Below, piece by piece: positions 53,558 to 64,000 of a DNA stretch of 64,000 bases. The stretch lies in the NCBI RefSeq assembly GCF_964204865.1, contig NW_027556556.1:1-64000 (forward strand), in the 5' to 3' direction. The DNA is from Styela clava. Lineage: Eukaryota; Chordata; Ascidiacea; Stolidobranchia; Styelidae. The position numbers were made by a program, and so were the translations under genes. Position 1 is the stretch's first letter. Each line of letters begins with the position of its first letter. The notes beneath the pieces were generated by a model. It made no database searches. It was not told the origin of the DNA and saw nothing but the letters and a program-made list of their open reading frames with translations.

Positions 53558-54793
53558 ATGAATAAAACAGAATTAATAGAAAAATGAAGTCAGTTTTGAA
53601 CTTCAAAGAAACATTTTAAAATAGAAAACAAATCGATAATTAACAAAGAAGGTTCATTATTATTTGTAAATTCAGGCGTTTCAGCGTTGAGACCTTATTT
53701 TTTAGGAGAAAAAACACCACCGCATTCACGACTTTTTAACGTACAAGATGTAATACGAACAAACGACATCTCTTTAATAGGTAAAACTAATCGACATTTA
53801 ACGTTTTTTCGCATGTTAGGTAACTTTTCATTTAATGATTATCAAAAAAAAGAATCGTTAACGTGAGCATTAGAATTTTTAACATCGCCAAAATGATTGA
53901 ATTTGGACATTCAAAAATTGTACATTACGTATTTGTTTTCGGACGATGAAACTAAACAAATATTGTTAAATATAGGTGTTGAAGAAGACCATTTGATTTC
54001 AGGAGATAAAACAACTAATTTTTGAGATTTAGGAGTTGGCCCATGTGGAACAAATGTTGAATTTTTTTATGATTTGGGACAGCAGTTAGATAAAGAAAAC
54101 AAAGGAATTGATTTATTGAAAGAAAATATTGATAATGACAGATATTTAGAAATATGAAACGTTGTATTTTCTTATATGTTAAATGATGGTGAAGGTAATT
54201 ATACTATGTCAAACAAAAAAAATATAGATACTGGAGCCGGATTGGAAAGATTGTTGATTGTTGTTAACAACTTTAAAACACCTTTCCAGTTGAAAGAATA
54301 CACTGATATTGCTGACAAAATTGAAAAGAAAACTACAAATGATATCAATGTTAAAATTATTTGTGATCATGTATTAGCGATAAAATATTGTTTGAAAGAC
54401 TTGATTAAAGAAAAATATATTGATTTCAAAAAACGTCACGGTTCGGTTGTACGACATTTAATTCGAAATGCTTCAATGCGTGGTTACTTCTTAAATTATC
54501 GAGGACCATTTTTATTTAAACTTTTCGAAAAAGAATATGATACAATAGTAATGAAAGAAGAAAAGGTTTTTTGAAAAATAATGACAACAAAAACAGTAAG
54601 TGATTTATTAAACATACAAAAAGGTTATGTTTTAAAAGGAGAAAAAATATTTGATTTGGTTACATCAAAAGGAGTACCTTTATTATTGATTAAATTAATA
54701 AGTAAGAAAAATAGTTTCAAATTAGACATGATTAAATTTAAAAAATTATGAGAAAAACATTTGATTATTTCAAAAGGAGGAAAAGAAAAATAA
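53558..54793 (+). CDS. alaS-like: Minimal alanyl-tRNA synthetase, second copy, 411 aa
   Basis: Same length and motifs as 8212-9447. I count about 13 base differences, clustered in 53740-54310, of which about 11 are synonymous and two conservative (Glu to Asp, Ile to Leu). All UGA=Trp positions are kept. This pattern shows selection to keep the enzyme. Confidence 0.95.
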
Positions 54794-55182
54794 TGTACAA
54801 AAAAGTAGAAAACTACGTGGATAACGTAATAAAAAAATACGAAAGTTTAAAGTTTTATAAACAATTGCTTATGTGAGCAATAATTCAAAAAATGAAGGAA
54901 AAAGATGGTGAAAACCAACCAGTAAAAAAAAAGACAGTAGAAGAATATATATATGAGATTGAAAATAGCATTGTCCCATGGGGTCTCGATTTAAACTTAT
55001 TGAGAGAACATTTAGCGAATAGTAGCAGACTTTACGATGAATGTGAAGAAAGAATACAAAAAGAAATGGATATGCAAGAGCAGTATAAAAATATGATTAT
55101 AGCATTTAAACATTGTATAGATAATTATGAAGATATTATCGCAACAAGAAGAGGACCTCCCTGAGAGTGAGGAAAAAAATAA
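54793..55182 (+). CDS. Hypothetical protein coupled to the synthetase, second copy, 129 aa
   Basis: Same as 9447-9836, with the one-base overlap. Confidence 0.75.
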
Positions 55183-55268
55183 TGAAAGAAAAAAAATAAT
55201 GTGATATAATAAAAATATAGAAATAAAGAAGAAAACAGATAAGATCACTTCTAAGGAGAAAAAAACCA

Positions 55269-55406
55269 ATGGAAAATAATATAACAAAACAAATCGAATT
55301 GATGAATTCGAAAATCGAAGCGCTCATCAAAAATCAAAATGACATGGCAAAGCTTCAAGGTAGAATTATAGAATTTATAAAACCAAACAAAGGAGGACAG
55401 AAATAA
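55269..55406 (+). CDS. Small coiled-coil protein, 45 aa, replaces the 109-aa gene of copy 1
   Basis: ATG after AAGGAG; protein has regular I/L spacing (KQIELMNSKIEALIKNQNDM) and ends FIKPNKGGQK. It sits exactly where copy 1 has the acidic 109-aa gene; sequence is shared up to about 55264 and from 55403 on. Similar in style to the following 71-aa coiled-coil protein. Confidence 0.75.
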   Translation: MENNITKQIELMNSKIEALIKNQNDMAKLQGRIIEFIKPNKGGQK

Positions 55407-55621
55407 TGACAGAAAATGAAACTATTATTCAATTATTGAAAAATTTTGAAAAGATGATTAAAGCAAATCATGAAGACATTAAAAAGTTAGGTGAATGCCT
55501 TAATCATAATTCAGAAAGTAGTATTGAACAAGAAAAAGATATTAAAAAATTATTTGAAAAAACAAAACAATTGACAAAGTTAATTGAAAATAAAGGAGGA
55601 AAAAATAATGACAAAAAATAA
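55406..55621 (+). CDS. Coiled-coil protein, second copy, 71 aa
   Basis: Same protein as 10251-10466. Confidence 0.75.
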   Translation: MTENETIIQLLKNFEKMIKANHEDIKKLGECLNHNSESSIEQEKDIKKLFEKTKQLTKLIENKGGKNNDKK

Positions 55622-56204
55622 AGAAACAACACTAAAACACAACGCGGATCATATTTGAGAATGACAATTGACAAAAGAACAAGTGGCTTTCATCAAAAAA
55701 GGTGTTCCACTTTACGATTCTAAAAAAAAATATAAAAAATTAGATATGTTTATATACAACAATAAATTATATGTTGTTAGATTATATAGCTTACACAAAA
55801 CAGGTGTTTATATGTCAGCCACACCACTATTAACAAACGGTAACTGTATTATAAAAAATAAAGATGAAGATTTTTATGAATTGAATGGATATGCTAATTT
55901 ATTACCTAAACCTTTTAACTTAAAAGACGCATACTTGAGTTTAAAATACATTAATAGCGTGTGAGAAAGCTGTACTAGTACAGTAAGGGATGATGATAAA
56001 TACACGTATGAACATAACAAATGATGAAACAAAAATGAAAAATATAGATTTCCCAATTTACCGGCTTTTAAGACCATGAAGAGATTAATTCAAATGGCGG
56101 TACCTCACCCAACAAGTAGCGGTGCAATTACAGAAGAACGATTATTAGAGGTTGAAAAAAAAATAGATTATATTATTAAATATCTAAAAGGAGGAAAAGA
56201 ATAA
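55608..56204 (+). CDS. Stand-alone fibre-module protein, second copy, 198 aa
   Basis: Same protein as 10453-11049; carries one module Y. Confidence 0.8.
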
Positions 56205-56983
56205 TGTCAAATTTTTCGGATGGAAATGGAAAATATAAAAAAATATCTTACGACGAATTAAAACAATTAGAAAAAAAAATGGAAAATACACTTATTAGTG
56301 CTGTTGAAAAAATGAATTGTGGTATGGTTTATTGTGATTGAATGAGCTGGGATGAGTCACCACATGAACCTTTGAGAGGTCGTTTTGTCGTCACTATTGA
56401 GTCTATGGGTCATAGATTTGACTTTGTAAACTTTAATATTCATATTTTAGAAAAAAAACCTAGACGATGATATCATTTAGAAGATAGTGATAATAACAAA
56501 ATCGAAGTTTATTTAATACTTGAGGATTTTGAAAAATTAGATGATTATCTTGAAGAATTTAAAAAAACTATTAGAAAAGAAATGAGTTCAATTATACTAG
56601 CTAAAAATTGAAATAGATTATATAGTTATGATTTTGAAAATATTCGTATGAAAAAAGTTTGAAAAATTTCACAAAAATATTTTAACAAAGACTATAATGA
56701 AGCCGATGAATCAACAAATAATTACCCATCTTACATGAAAAATAAAGTTTCACGTAGCGCTTTCAATAGATGTCGAAAAAATCTTGTTAACTTAGCAAAA
56801 ACAAAACTTTCAACTTGAAAAAAAGGCGATAATCCCAAAATATTTATTGGTGTATATGCTGTTCTTGATTGAGAAAAAGAAAACGTTGAAAAAATAAAGA
56901 CAATTAATAGAATTAGAAAAGAAATAGCTAATCAAAAATTCACGAAAAAAAGAGGATCGTATAAATATAAAGGAGAAGAATAA
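56204..56983 (+). CDS. Hypothetical protein, second copy, 259 aa
   Basis: Same protein as 11049-11828. Confidence 0.8.
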
Positions 56984-57393
56984 TGAAATATATGACAAAA
57001 AAACAAGTAGAAAAATTTAATTCAAAAATGAATCAGAGAAATTTGAAGTTTCATGATTATTTTGAAAAAATCAGTAAGGAAATTACAAAAAAACATCGAA
57101 AATGAATATACACAAACACCAGTTGAGATGATAACGACAGTAAAAGAGTTGTGTTCTTCATGAATTTCGAACAACGTAAAGACGAGGATAAATCATTTGA
57201 CCTTAAGGTTATGGTAAGTTGCGACACTAAAAAACTATGCCGGTTGAATGTTGTTTTCGCTGAATGACGAGAAGACATGCCTGAAAAAAAGTTTGATAAA
57301 GAATTTGGATATGATTTTCTACATCAAATGATATTTAAGGACATGCTCAAAAAGTTTGAAAAGGAAATTACAAAACAAGAAAAAAAAAGATAA
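56983..57393 (+). CDS. Hypothetical protein, second copy, 136 aa
   Basis: Same protein as 11828-12238. Confidence 0.75.
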
Positions 57394-57453
57394 AAAAAAG
57401 ATGCAAAAAGGAAACACAATTTATTTTTTTTACCATGTATATTATTGTGAAGA

Positions 57454-57597
57454 GGCAGTGACAACTAGCTTAAGCGACAATTTCCTTTCCTTTATCTTTT
57501 TATTTTCAAAGTCACTGTTTCATTCACCTTAACCGGTCATATTACGGCCGGTTTTATGACGAGGTCTTGGTAAACGTCAAGGCTTCGTCTCTCTGCC
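57454..57597 (+). ncRNA. Candidate structured RNA before thymidine kinase, second copy
   Basis: Same stems as 12299-12442; no base changes seen, so no covariation information. Confidence 0.45.
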
Positions 57598-57646
57598 AGC
57601 AAACAAAAAAAATAAAAAAAAAAGGAACACAGGAGGAAAAAAAACA

Positions 57647-58201
57647 ATGTTCAAACAAGAGTTATTGAATAAAGGGCTCATTATTTCAATCGAAGGAATC
57701 ATGAGAGCAGGAAAGACGACAAAGTTAAAAAAGCTTATCGCAGAATGAGGTATTGAAGAACCACAAATTTTTCAATTAGAAGGAACAACAAGAGAAACAC
57801 GTCAAATTAGACCAGTTATCACTTTTCGTGATCATATCGATTTGACAAATAAAATTGAAGATGCCATAGCTAAAGGACACAATGTTCTATTTTTTGATGA
57901 ATTTCACTTTTATCCATATGAGTTTCTACAACAAATTCCAAACTTACAACGCCGTCGTATTACTCTTGTATTTTGTCTATTGACATTATATAAGACAGAT
58001 CCACGATATTTTTTTCAAGAATACGTTGGAAGATTTGCTGACGTTCGTTACCAATTAGACGAAGCTCGTTGTTTCGAATGCGATGAAAAAGCATATTCTA
58101 ATTACATTTTACACAACGACAGTAATAATTTGGTTGGAGACGCTGATAAATATCAAGTATTATGTATTAAACATTATATAGAAAAGACTAAATATAAATA
58201 A
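57647..58201 (+). CDS. tdk: Thymidine kinase, second copy, 184 aa
   Basis: Same protein as 12492-13046. Confidence 0.9.
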
Positions 58202-58205
58202 AACT

Positions 58206-59207
58206 ATGAAAAATAAAAAACAAATAAATCAATTAACATACGAGGAAAGAATGTTTTACTACACACACAAACATAAAGGAATAACAAGTAAACAAGTGTG
58301 AGTTAACTACTGAGACTCGAAAGATACCAAATCGGGAATATTAACTACTTTTGAGGAACATTTTTCGGTTTATTGATGATTCTTGAATAGAATGAAGAAA
58401 GCAGGAGCCAAATGATACATGAATAAAGAAGGTTGTCCTGTGTTTTACAATATTAAATCACTTAATATATACAATAAATGCTTTGATCCAAAATCAGCAT
58501 TAGTGAGTGCTTCTATTTTGGCGAAAAAGATTATCGAAACAGGAGAAGAATTTGGATATTTAAAGTTTCTTGAAAAGTTCAAATACGAAATCAGTATATT
58601 TAAAAACACAACTATATATCTTCAAGAAAAAGATATAAAAGCTATTTGTCAAAAATTAGAAATCAAGAAACACAATTTGTGAAAACTAAATGAAGAACAA
58701 ATCGAACTATGTAAAGACATTAAATTTCAAAGTCCTTTTTTTAAAAAACATAGATTAACTAAATGATCGCTATATCGAATAAAAAGAATGCGATTTAGTA
58801 CAATAGAGGTTGACAACTTATACTTAGACAACAAATATAAAAAAAGTACGAAAACACATACTAAAATTAAAGATATTATCGAAGAATATGTTATCGAGAA
58901 TGACATTAAAATTAAAAAAGATAAAACAAATCATCTTTTATTGTCTGTTTTTCGTAAATTGTGAATTTGAAACGATTACATTTTTTCGCTCGATGAAACA
59001 CCTAAAAACATTAAAGATAAAGGTTTTGAGGTTGTTGGTAAACACTATAACATTTATGGAGAGAATAAAATATTCACCAGTAGATGACCAGCATTGCATC
59101 GTTTCGCAAGAGTTTATAGGAAACTCGAACCTAAAACAACAATAGAAAAGAAAGAAACATTTTTACAATATTTAAAAAGAAAATTATTTGGAGGAGGAAA
59201 AGTGTAG
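58206..59207 (+). CDS. Hypothetical protein, second copy, 333 aa
   Basis: Same as 13051-14052; TAG stop overlaps the tmRNA promoter. Confidence 0.7.
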
Positions 59208-59219
59208 TATAATATATTC

Positions 59220-59508
59220 GGGGATGTATAGGTTCGATTGGCGTAGTTTCTTTTTTTAACAAATGCAAAAACAACTACAAACAACCTTTCAATGTTGATG
59301 AATGAATCCTCATTGGTATCTAATAACACGTTTCAGTTTTCACCGTCATATTAGAGAATATAATAACAAAAAAACCCCTTAATTGTCAGTTGCGGGACAA
59401 TTTCGTAAATAGCAACTAAGTTTCGTTTGAATGATCATATAAAGCGAAATTAAACAATCATGATCAAATTGCGTCAAGAAGTGGGTGCAAATCCCGCCAT
59501 CTCCACCA
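59220..59508 (+). ncRNA. ssrA: tmRNA, second copy
   Basis: Same as 14065-14353, with the G3-U70 pair and encoded CCA. Confidence 0.93.
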
Positions 59509-59511
59509 TTT

Positions 59512-59587
59512 GGATCTGTGGTGTAATGGATGACATGCCTCTCTGTCTAAGAGGAGATAGCGAGTTCGATTCTCGTCAGGTCCGCCA
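59512..59587 (+). tRNA. tRNA-Asp (GTC), second copy
   Basis: Same as 14357-14432. Confidence 0.93.
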
Positions 59588-59588
59588 C

Positions 59589-59674
59589 GGAGGAGTAGCG
59601 AAGTGGTTAAACGCGTCTGACTGTAAATCAGATTCTTTTTAGATACGGGAGTTCGAATCTCTCCTCCTCCACCA
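59589..59674 (+). tRNA. tRNA-Tyr (GTA), second copy
   Basis: Same as 14434-14519, with long variable arm. Confidence 0.93.
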
Positions 59675-59677
59675 TTT

Positions 59678-59754
59678 GCTGGTTTAGCTTAATGTGGCAA
59701 AGCACCCGTCTTGTAAACGGACGAGTACAGGTTCGAGGCCTGTAACCAGCACCA
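59678..59754 (+). tRNA. tRNA-Thr (TGT), second copy
   Basis: Same as 14523-14599. Confidence 0.92.
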
Positions 59755-59757
59755 TTA

Positions 59758-59831
59758 GCAGATGTAGTTTAATGGTAGAACTTCAGATTTCCAATCTGAC
59801 TATGGAGGTTCGATTCCTCTCATCTGCTCCA
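59758..59831 (+). tRNA. tRNA-Gly (TCC), second copy
   Basis: Same as 14603-14676. Confidence 0.93.
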
Positions 59832-59834
59832 TAT

Positions 59835-59910
59835 AGAGCCATAGCTTAGTGGTTATAGCGCTCGCTTTATAAGCGTGAGGTCTTGGGTTCGATCCCCAAT
59901 GGCTCTACCA
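59835..59910 (+). tRNA. tRNA-Ile (TAT), second copy
   Basis: Same as 14680-14755. Confidence 0.9.
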
Positions 59911-59911
59911 T

Positions 59912-59987
59912 CGGAAAGTAGCTTAGATGGAAAAGCACTCGGTTTGGGTCCGAGAGATCATAGGTTCAAGTCCTCTCTTTCCGACCA
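59912..59987 (+). tRNA. tRNA-Pro (TGG), second copy
   Basis: Same as 14757-14832. Confidence 0.93.
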
Positions 59988-59991
59988 TTTA

Positions 59992-60068
59992 GCCCACGTA
60001 GCTCAATTGATTAGAGTAAGGGTGTTCTAAGCCCTAGGTTGGAGGTTTGAATCCTCCCGTGGGTACCA
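59992..60068 (+). tRNA. tRNA-Arg (TCT), second copy
   Basis: Same as 14837-14913. Confidence 0.93.
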
Positions 60069-60092
60069 TATAAGGAAAGGAGGAAAAAAAAT

Positions 60093-60353
60093 ATGGAAAA
60101 TAGAATAGATAAAATTAAACGAATGTTTGCTGTTGACGATGAAGTGTCACGTTGCGAATCAAAATTGCGAGCCGATCTCAAATCAAAAAAAGTTGATGTA
60201 CAACGACTTATGACAGCACATTTGGATATTAATTCGATCCCTAAAGACATTACAAAAAAACAACAGGCGCGTCGAAAAAAAGTGTACAAAAGTATAAATA
60301 GCATGATAAAATATTACATAAAGGAATTAAATAAAATAGGAGGTCAAAAATAA
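60093..60353 (+). CDS. Basic hypothetical protein, second copy, 86 aa
   Basis: Same protein as 14938-15198. Confidence 0.8.
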   Translation: MENRIDKIKRMFAVDDEVSRCESKLRADLKSKKVDVQRLMTAHLDINSIPKDITKKQQARRKKVYKSINSMIKYYIKELNKIGGQK

Positions 60354-60484
60354 TGACAAATAGAGAAAATAGATTAGAAAAATTAAGAGAAATATTACGT
60401 AGTATGGTAGATAGTAATAACCCAAAAAGAAAACCAATGAGTTTCAGAAAAAAACACGCGGGTCCAATCGCTACGGATGTTTAG
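60353..60484 (+). CDS. Very small basic protein, second copy, 43 aa
   Basis: Same as 15198-15329. Confidence 0.6.
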   Translation: MTNRENRLEKLREILRSMVDSNNPKRKPMSFRKKHAGPIATDV

Positions 60485-60500
60485 GAGGAAAAGAATAATA

Positions 60501-61190
60501 ATGACAAATAAAGAAAATAGAAAATTGTTTTGAGACAAATATAAAAAATTTCAATCACATCAAGATTTGTGAGTATATAGTGATTTAACGGATAGAATAA
60601 TGTTTGGTCCAAACATTAAAGATGCTAGTATTGAAAAAAGAATATTGGATGTAATATGAGATAATTCAAAAATTGAAGATTTAAATGATAACGATTTTCA
60701 TAAATTAAAAGAAGAAGTTCTAATCGATATTTCTGAAATGATTAAATGTAATGATAAAATTTTAAATTCACAATTAAAATTTTTAAACAGACAAAAAGAT
60801 ACTTTGAAGTCATTAATATTTTTTAAAAAACAACAATGAGGAGAATATAGATTTTATTTAGAAGAAATAATAACAAATGTAAACAAACAAAATCATTCTT
60901 TCAAAGATAAACATGTATATCTTAACTATATAATTAATAATTCGAATAGTGATAATGTTACTTTTCGATATACTATAGGTTTGGATAATAAAAAAAAACA
61001 TGGTATTTGAGAATTTGATATAACTATTTATCCCGCGAGTGGACAGTTAAACGTAGAACATAATGGTTACAATATGAGAGTTTCTGGACCATATTATAAT
61101 GTGTTTAAAGAAAAAACAGATATTATTAATCGAATTAATGAAGCAATAACGGCATATATAAGCCATAATAAAATAGGAGGTCAAAAATAA
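60501..61190 (+). CDS. Hypothetical protein, second copy, 229 aa
   Basis: Same as 15346-16035. Confidence 0.78.
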
Positions 61191-62071
61191 TGACAAAAAA
61201 TAAACAAACAAAAGAAGTTTTAAGCTTCTTACAAAAAAACAGGTTAGACAGTATCGTTTTAGGAGTTGGCGCATTAAGTTTAATTGGTGCCATCACTGGA
61301 ATTGTGTTACATAGTATCACATTGAGCAAAAGCGTACCCACAAAAGTAACAATCTATGATGAATTAGTAATTAAACGAGACGCAGATTTTGAAGCTCAAA
61401 AAACAGCATCTATTACTAAATATGGAATAATTGAAGATGCTACTATAGAAATTACAACCAAGTTAAAATATGAAATTGGAATTGGAAAAAAAACACCCAT
61501 TACATTTAAAGAATTATTAGCGGAATCAATCAAACAAGATTATAAATTAAATAGTCAATTTTTCATTGAAGCATTAGACGAAAAAATCATACTTATTGAA
61601 AAAGCTATTGCTAATAAAACAAAGGAAATTGAAGATAGAGGATGACTAAGAAAATCATATAGAGAAGATTCTGTAGCTTCCGATGAAAGTACCGCTGATG
61701 TAATGGAAAAACAAGACTTAACACCTTTAAGAGAAAAAGAAACAGACGCCGAATTTGAATTGAAAGTATTAAAATCAACACTAAAAAAATATGAATCAGC
61801 TAAAGAAAAATGAGGATCATATGGGTTAAATTTTCCTAACAATGATATTAAAGAAGACGCAATTAAAGAATTGTCAGAACCATATAAAACATTTGATAAA
61901 GCGTTATTGCTTTCAGAAAATGATACACAATACGGATATCACGCAGATCGTGTAGTAAATAATAGCATTGGGCTTGGATTAGCAGGTGTTGCTTTCATCG
62001 TTTTAAGCTTAGTTTTAACAAGCACAGCATTTAAATTGTGAAAAAAATTAAGAGGAGGAACAAAAAAATAA
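61190..62071 (+). CDS. Two-pass membrane protein, second copy, 293 aa
   Basis: Same as 16035-16916. Confidence 0.8.
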
Positions 62072-62352
62072 TGAATAAAATATTTGAACCAAATAATAAA
62101 GATATACTCAACAACATTTATGAATGCGATTATTGTACCATTCACTGCCTAGACGAATCATCACATCTATTATTTACACCATGTTTTGAGCATAAATATA
62201 TTGGTTTAGAACTAATTAATGATGTTTTAAACCTTGGTGCTTTGTGTACTGACGCAGAAGCCATTGCTAAAATATTCAAAATCTCGCTAAAAGAAGCGTA
62301 TGAAAAAGTAAGAGAGATAAACGCAATTAAAAAAGGATATATCACAAAATAA
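62071..62352 (+). CDS. Hypothetical protein, second copy, 93 aa
   Basis: Same as 16916-17197. Confidence 0.7.
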   Translation: MNKIFEPNNKDILNNIYECDYCTIHCLDESSHLLFTPCFEHKYIGLELINDVLNLGALCTDAEAIAKIFKISLKEAYEKVREINAIKKGYITK

Positions 62353-62709
62353 ATGAATCATTGAGACAAATTAGAACATGAAAAATATTTCTACAAGGAG
62401 AGAAAAAGTGAAATATATTTTTCCTACAGATTTTTTGATGGGAACGAAAATTCAGAATATAGAATAATCGAAGACACGATAATATATAAAATATATACTA
62501 AAAAAATAAATGTTAAAGGTCTCAAAAGTTTATTTAAAAAATATAGCGAGTTGGATATCAAAATAAGAGAAACATATATAGATACTTCACAACATATATT
62601 ATTAGAAGATATAGAAGAATCAATTAGTTATATTTTACATTGTGAAATGATGAAGCGATTATTGAGTTTTCATATTATCAAACTAGAAGAATTGCAAAAT
62701 GATAAATAA
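62353..62709 (+). CDS. Hypothetical protein, second copy, 118 aa
   Basis: Same as 17198-17554. Confidence 0.65.
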
Positions 62710-63361
62710 TAAAACGTTAAAAAAATTTTGAAACTTAGAAGACATTTTATTTAAATTGGCACCACACGCTAAAACAATAGTGGTGAGTCCAAAACTTGAT
62801 GGGGTGGGAGCATTTTATGATGCTTCTACCAATAAGTTAATTGTTTGCCGTTCTTGATCAGAAATAACAACTTTTTCCATAGAAGGAATATTGGAAGTCG
62901 GCTGGGGCGAACTTGTTATGAAAAAAGAAAATGGGACACGAAGAGACGTTGTTGGTCTTCTTAATAGGAAGCAAAAAGTGGAACGACATAATTTAATTGA
63001 TTTCATTAATTATAAAAATGTTGAAAAAACAATAAAAATTGATGAGTTAAATGATTACATCGAACAACAAAAACAAATTGATTATCCTATTGACGGTATT
63101 ATTATCGAGCGTAAATACGCGTTCAAATTACCAGGACCGACGGCGTGTGCAACAATCAAAAAAATAACTACACAATTTGGAAAAAAAACTGGTAAAATAA
63201 GTTATATAGCATGATTAAACCACCCTGTTAAGTTGAATGAAATTTTCGCTAAGAAAGTTAATTTATCAACAAATAAACAAGGATACAAGGTTGGAGACCA
63301 CATTGTTATTGAACTGAAAGGACAAGCAGTACCAATAGTGATACGAAAGGAGAACATGTAA
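62699..63361 (+). CDS. Short NAD-dependent DNA ligase-like protein, second copy, 220 aa
   Basis: Same as 17544-18206, with the KLDG site. Confidence 0.7.
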
Positions 63362-63364
63362 AAA

Positions 63365-64000
63365 ATGAAAAAAGGAAAATTTATTGTTGTCGAAGGAATT
63401 GATTATTCTGGTAAAACAACATATATTAAAAAATTAAAAAAAGAATTAAAAAAAGAAGGATTGAAAGTACTTACAACATGCGAACCAAAAGGTATAAAAT
63501 TTGGACGCATTATGGCAAATAAAATCTTTTTCAATGATAAACTAGATATTAGTTCACGAACTAAAGCAGTTTTGTTTATCGGAATTGGATGAGAATTATT
63601 TATGAAATATATCAAACCACAATTGAAAAAATACGATGTTGTTATTTGTGATCGATACATTTTTAGTACTTATGCTTATCAAGTTTTCGGTGGAGACAAA
63701 ACAATTAATGAACACGAATTATTAGGATTATATAACGAAACTATTTTAGATGATTATTTCCCTGATGAAATTCATTTTCTCGATTGTCCTACGACTGAAA
63801 TAATGCGTCGAGCAACAATTCGAAAACCAACAAACAATTACGACGAAAAATGCCTTGATAAAAAGTACGTTAATCTAATACGTTCTGCGTTTCGAAAAAC
63901 ATTCGATTTTTTCAACGCTAAAGGTGGTTACGCCGTTAAACAACAAATAGAAAAAGTTACAATATATAGGAAAACAACCCAAGATAAGGAGCTTTGAGGA
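63365..64000 (+). CDS. tmk: Thymidylate kinase, second copy, cut by window end
   Basis: Same as 18210-18869 up to the window edge; the last eight codons, including the stop, are outside. Confidence 0.9.

Overview
The window reads as a tailed double-stranded DNA phage of a host that uses UGA as tryptophan (translation table 4, as in Mycoplasma/Spiroplasma-type mollicutes). The decisive evidence is an alanyl-tRNA synthetase homologue at 8212-9447: UGA falls at family-conserved Trp sites (EIWN, NFWD). With UGA read as Trp, dozens of short reading frames fuse into long genes, including one of 7794 bases. I recognise no peptidoglycan hydrolase, as expected for a wall-less host, and no integrase.

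Layout. Positions 1-45333 form one genome unit; 45334-64000 repeats the first 18.8 kb head to tail as a related but not identical version (offsets +45333, then about +45381, +45346 and +45155). The window therefore shows about 1.4 genomes, either from two co-occurring strains in a concatemer-like assembly or from a real tandem. The two versions act as a built-in comparison: coding regions are mostly conserved, the region near 2.0-7.0 kb varies, and one locus has swapped genes.

The unit has two divergent arms. From about 2.0-3.6 kb, a non-coding region with strong promoters, G-runs and an array of 8-bp iterons around an AT-rich tract looks like a replication origin. The right arm (+ strand, 3.6-26.7 kb) starts with fast-evolving acidic small proteins, then a 278-base AAT microsatellite, membrane proteins, a minimal alanyl-tRNA synthetase, many small hypotheticals, thymidine kinase, a tmRNA gene followed by seven tRNAs (Asp, Tyr, Thr, Gly, Ile, Pro, Arg), a short NAD-dependent-ligase-like protein, dTMP kinase, a second thymidine-kinase-like protein, an SF3 helicase, a family B DNA polymerase, a PD-(D/E)XK exonuclease and a RuvC-like nuclease. 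The left arm (- strand, from 46932 down to 26759, and 1599-1 in the first copy) holds structured RNA and tRNA-His, a scaffold candidate, the major capsid protein, a 153-aa protein, a giant 2597-aa modular fibre-like protein, two small membrane proteins, the portal, a 1658-aa tail protein, two small proteins and the large terminase. The arms converge at about 26.7 kb.

Most notable: the phage carries both a tmRNA whose acceptor stem has the G3-U70 alanine identity pair and its own alanyl-tRNA synthetase cut down to the aminoacylation core. This suggests a phage-owned trans-translation charging module. I know of no described phage with this pair.
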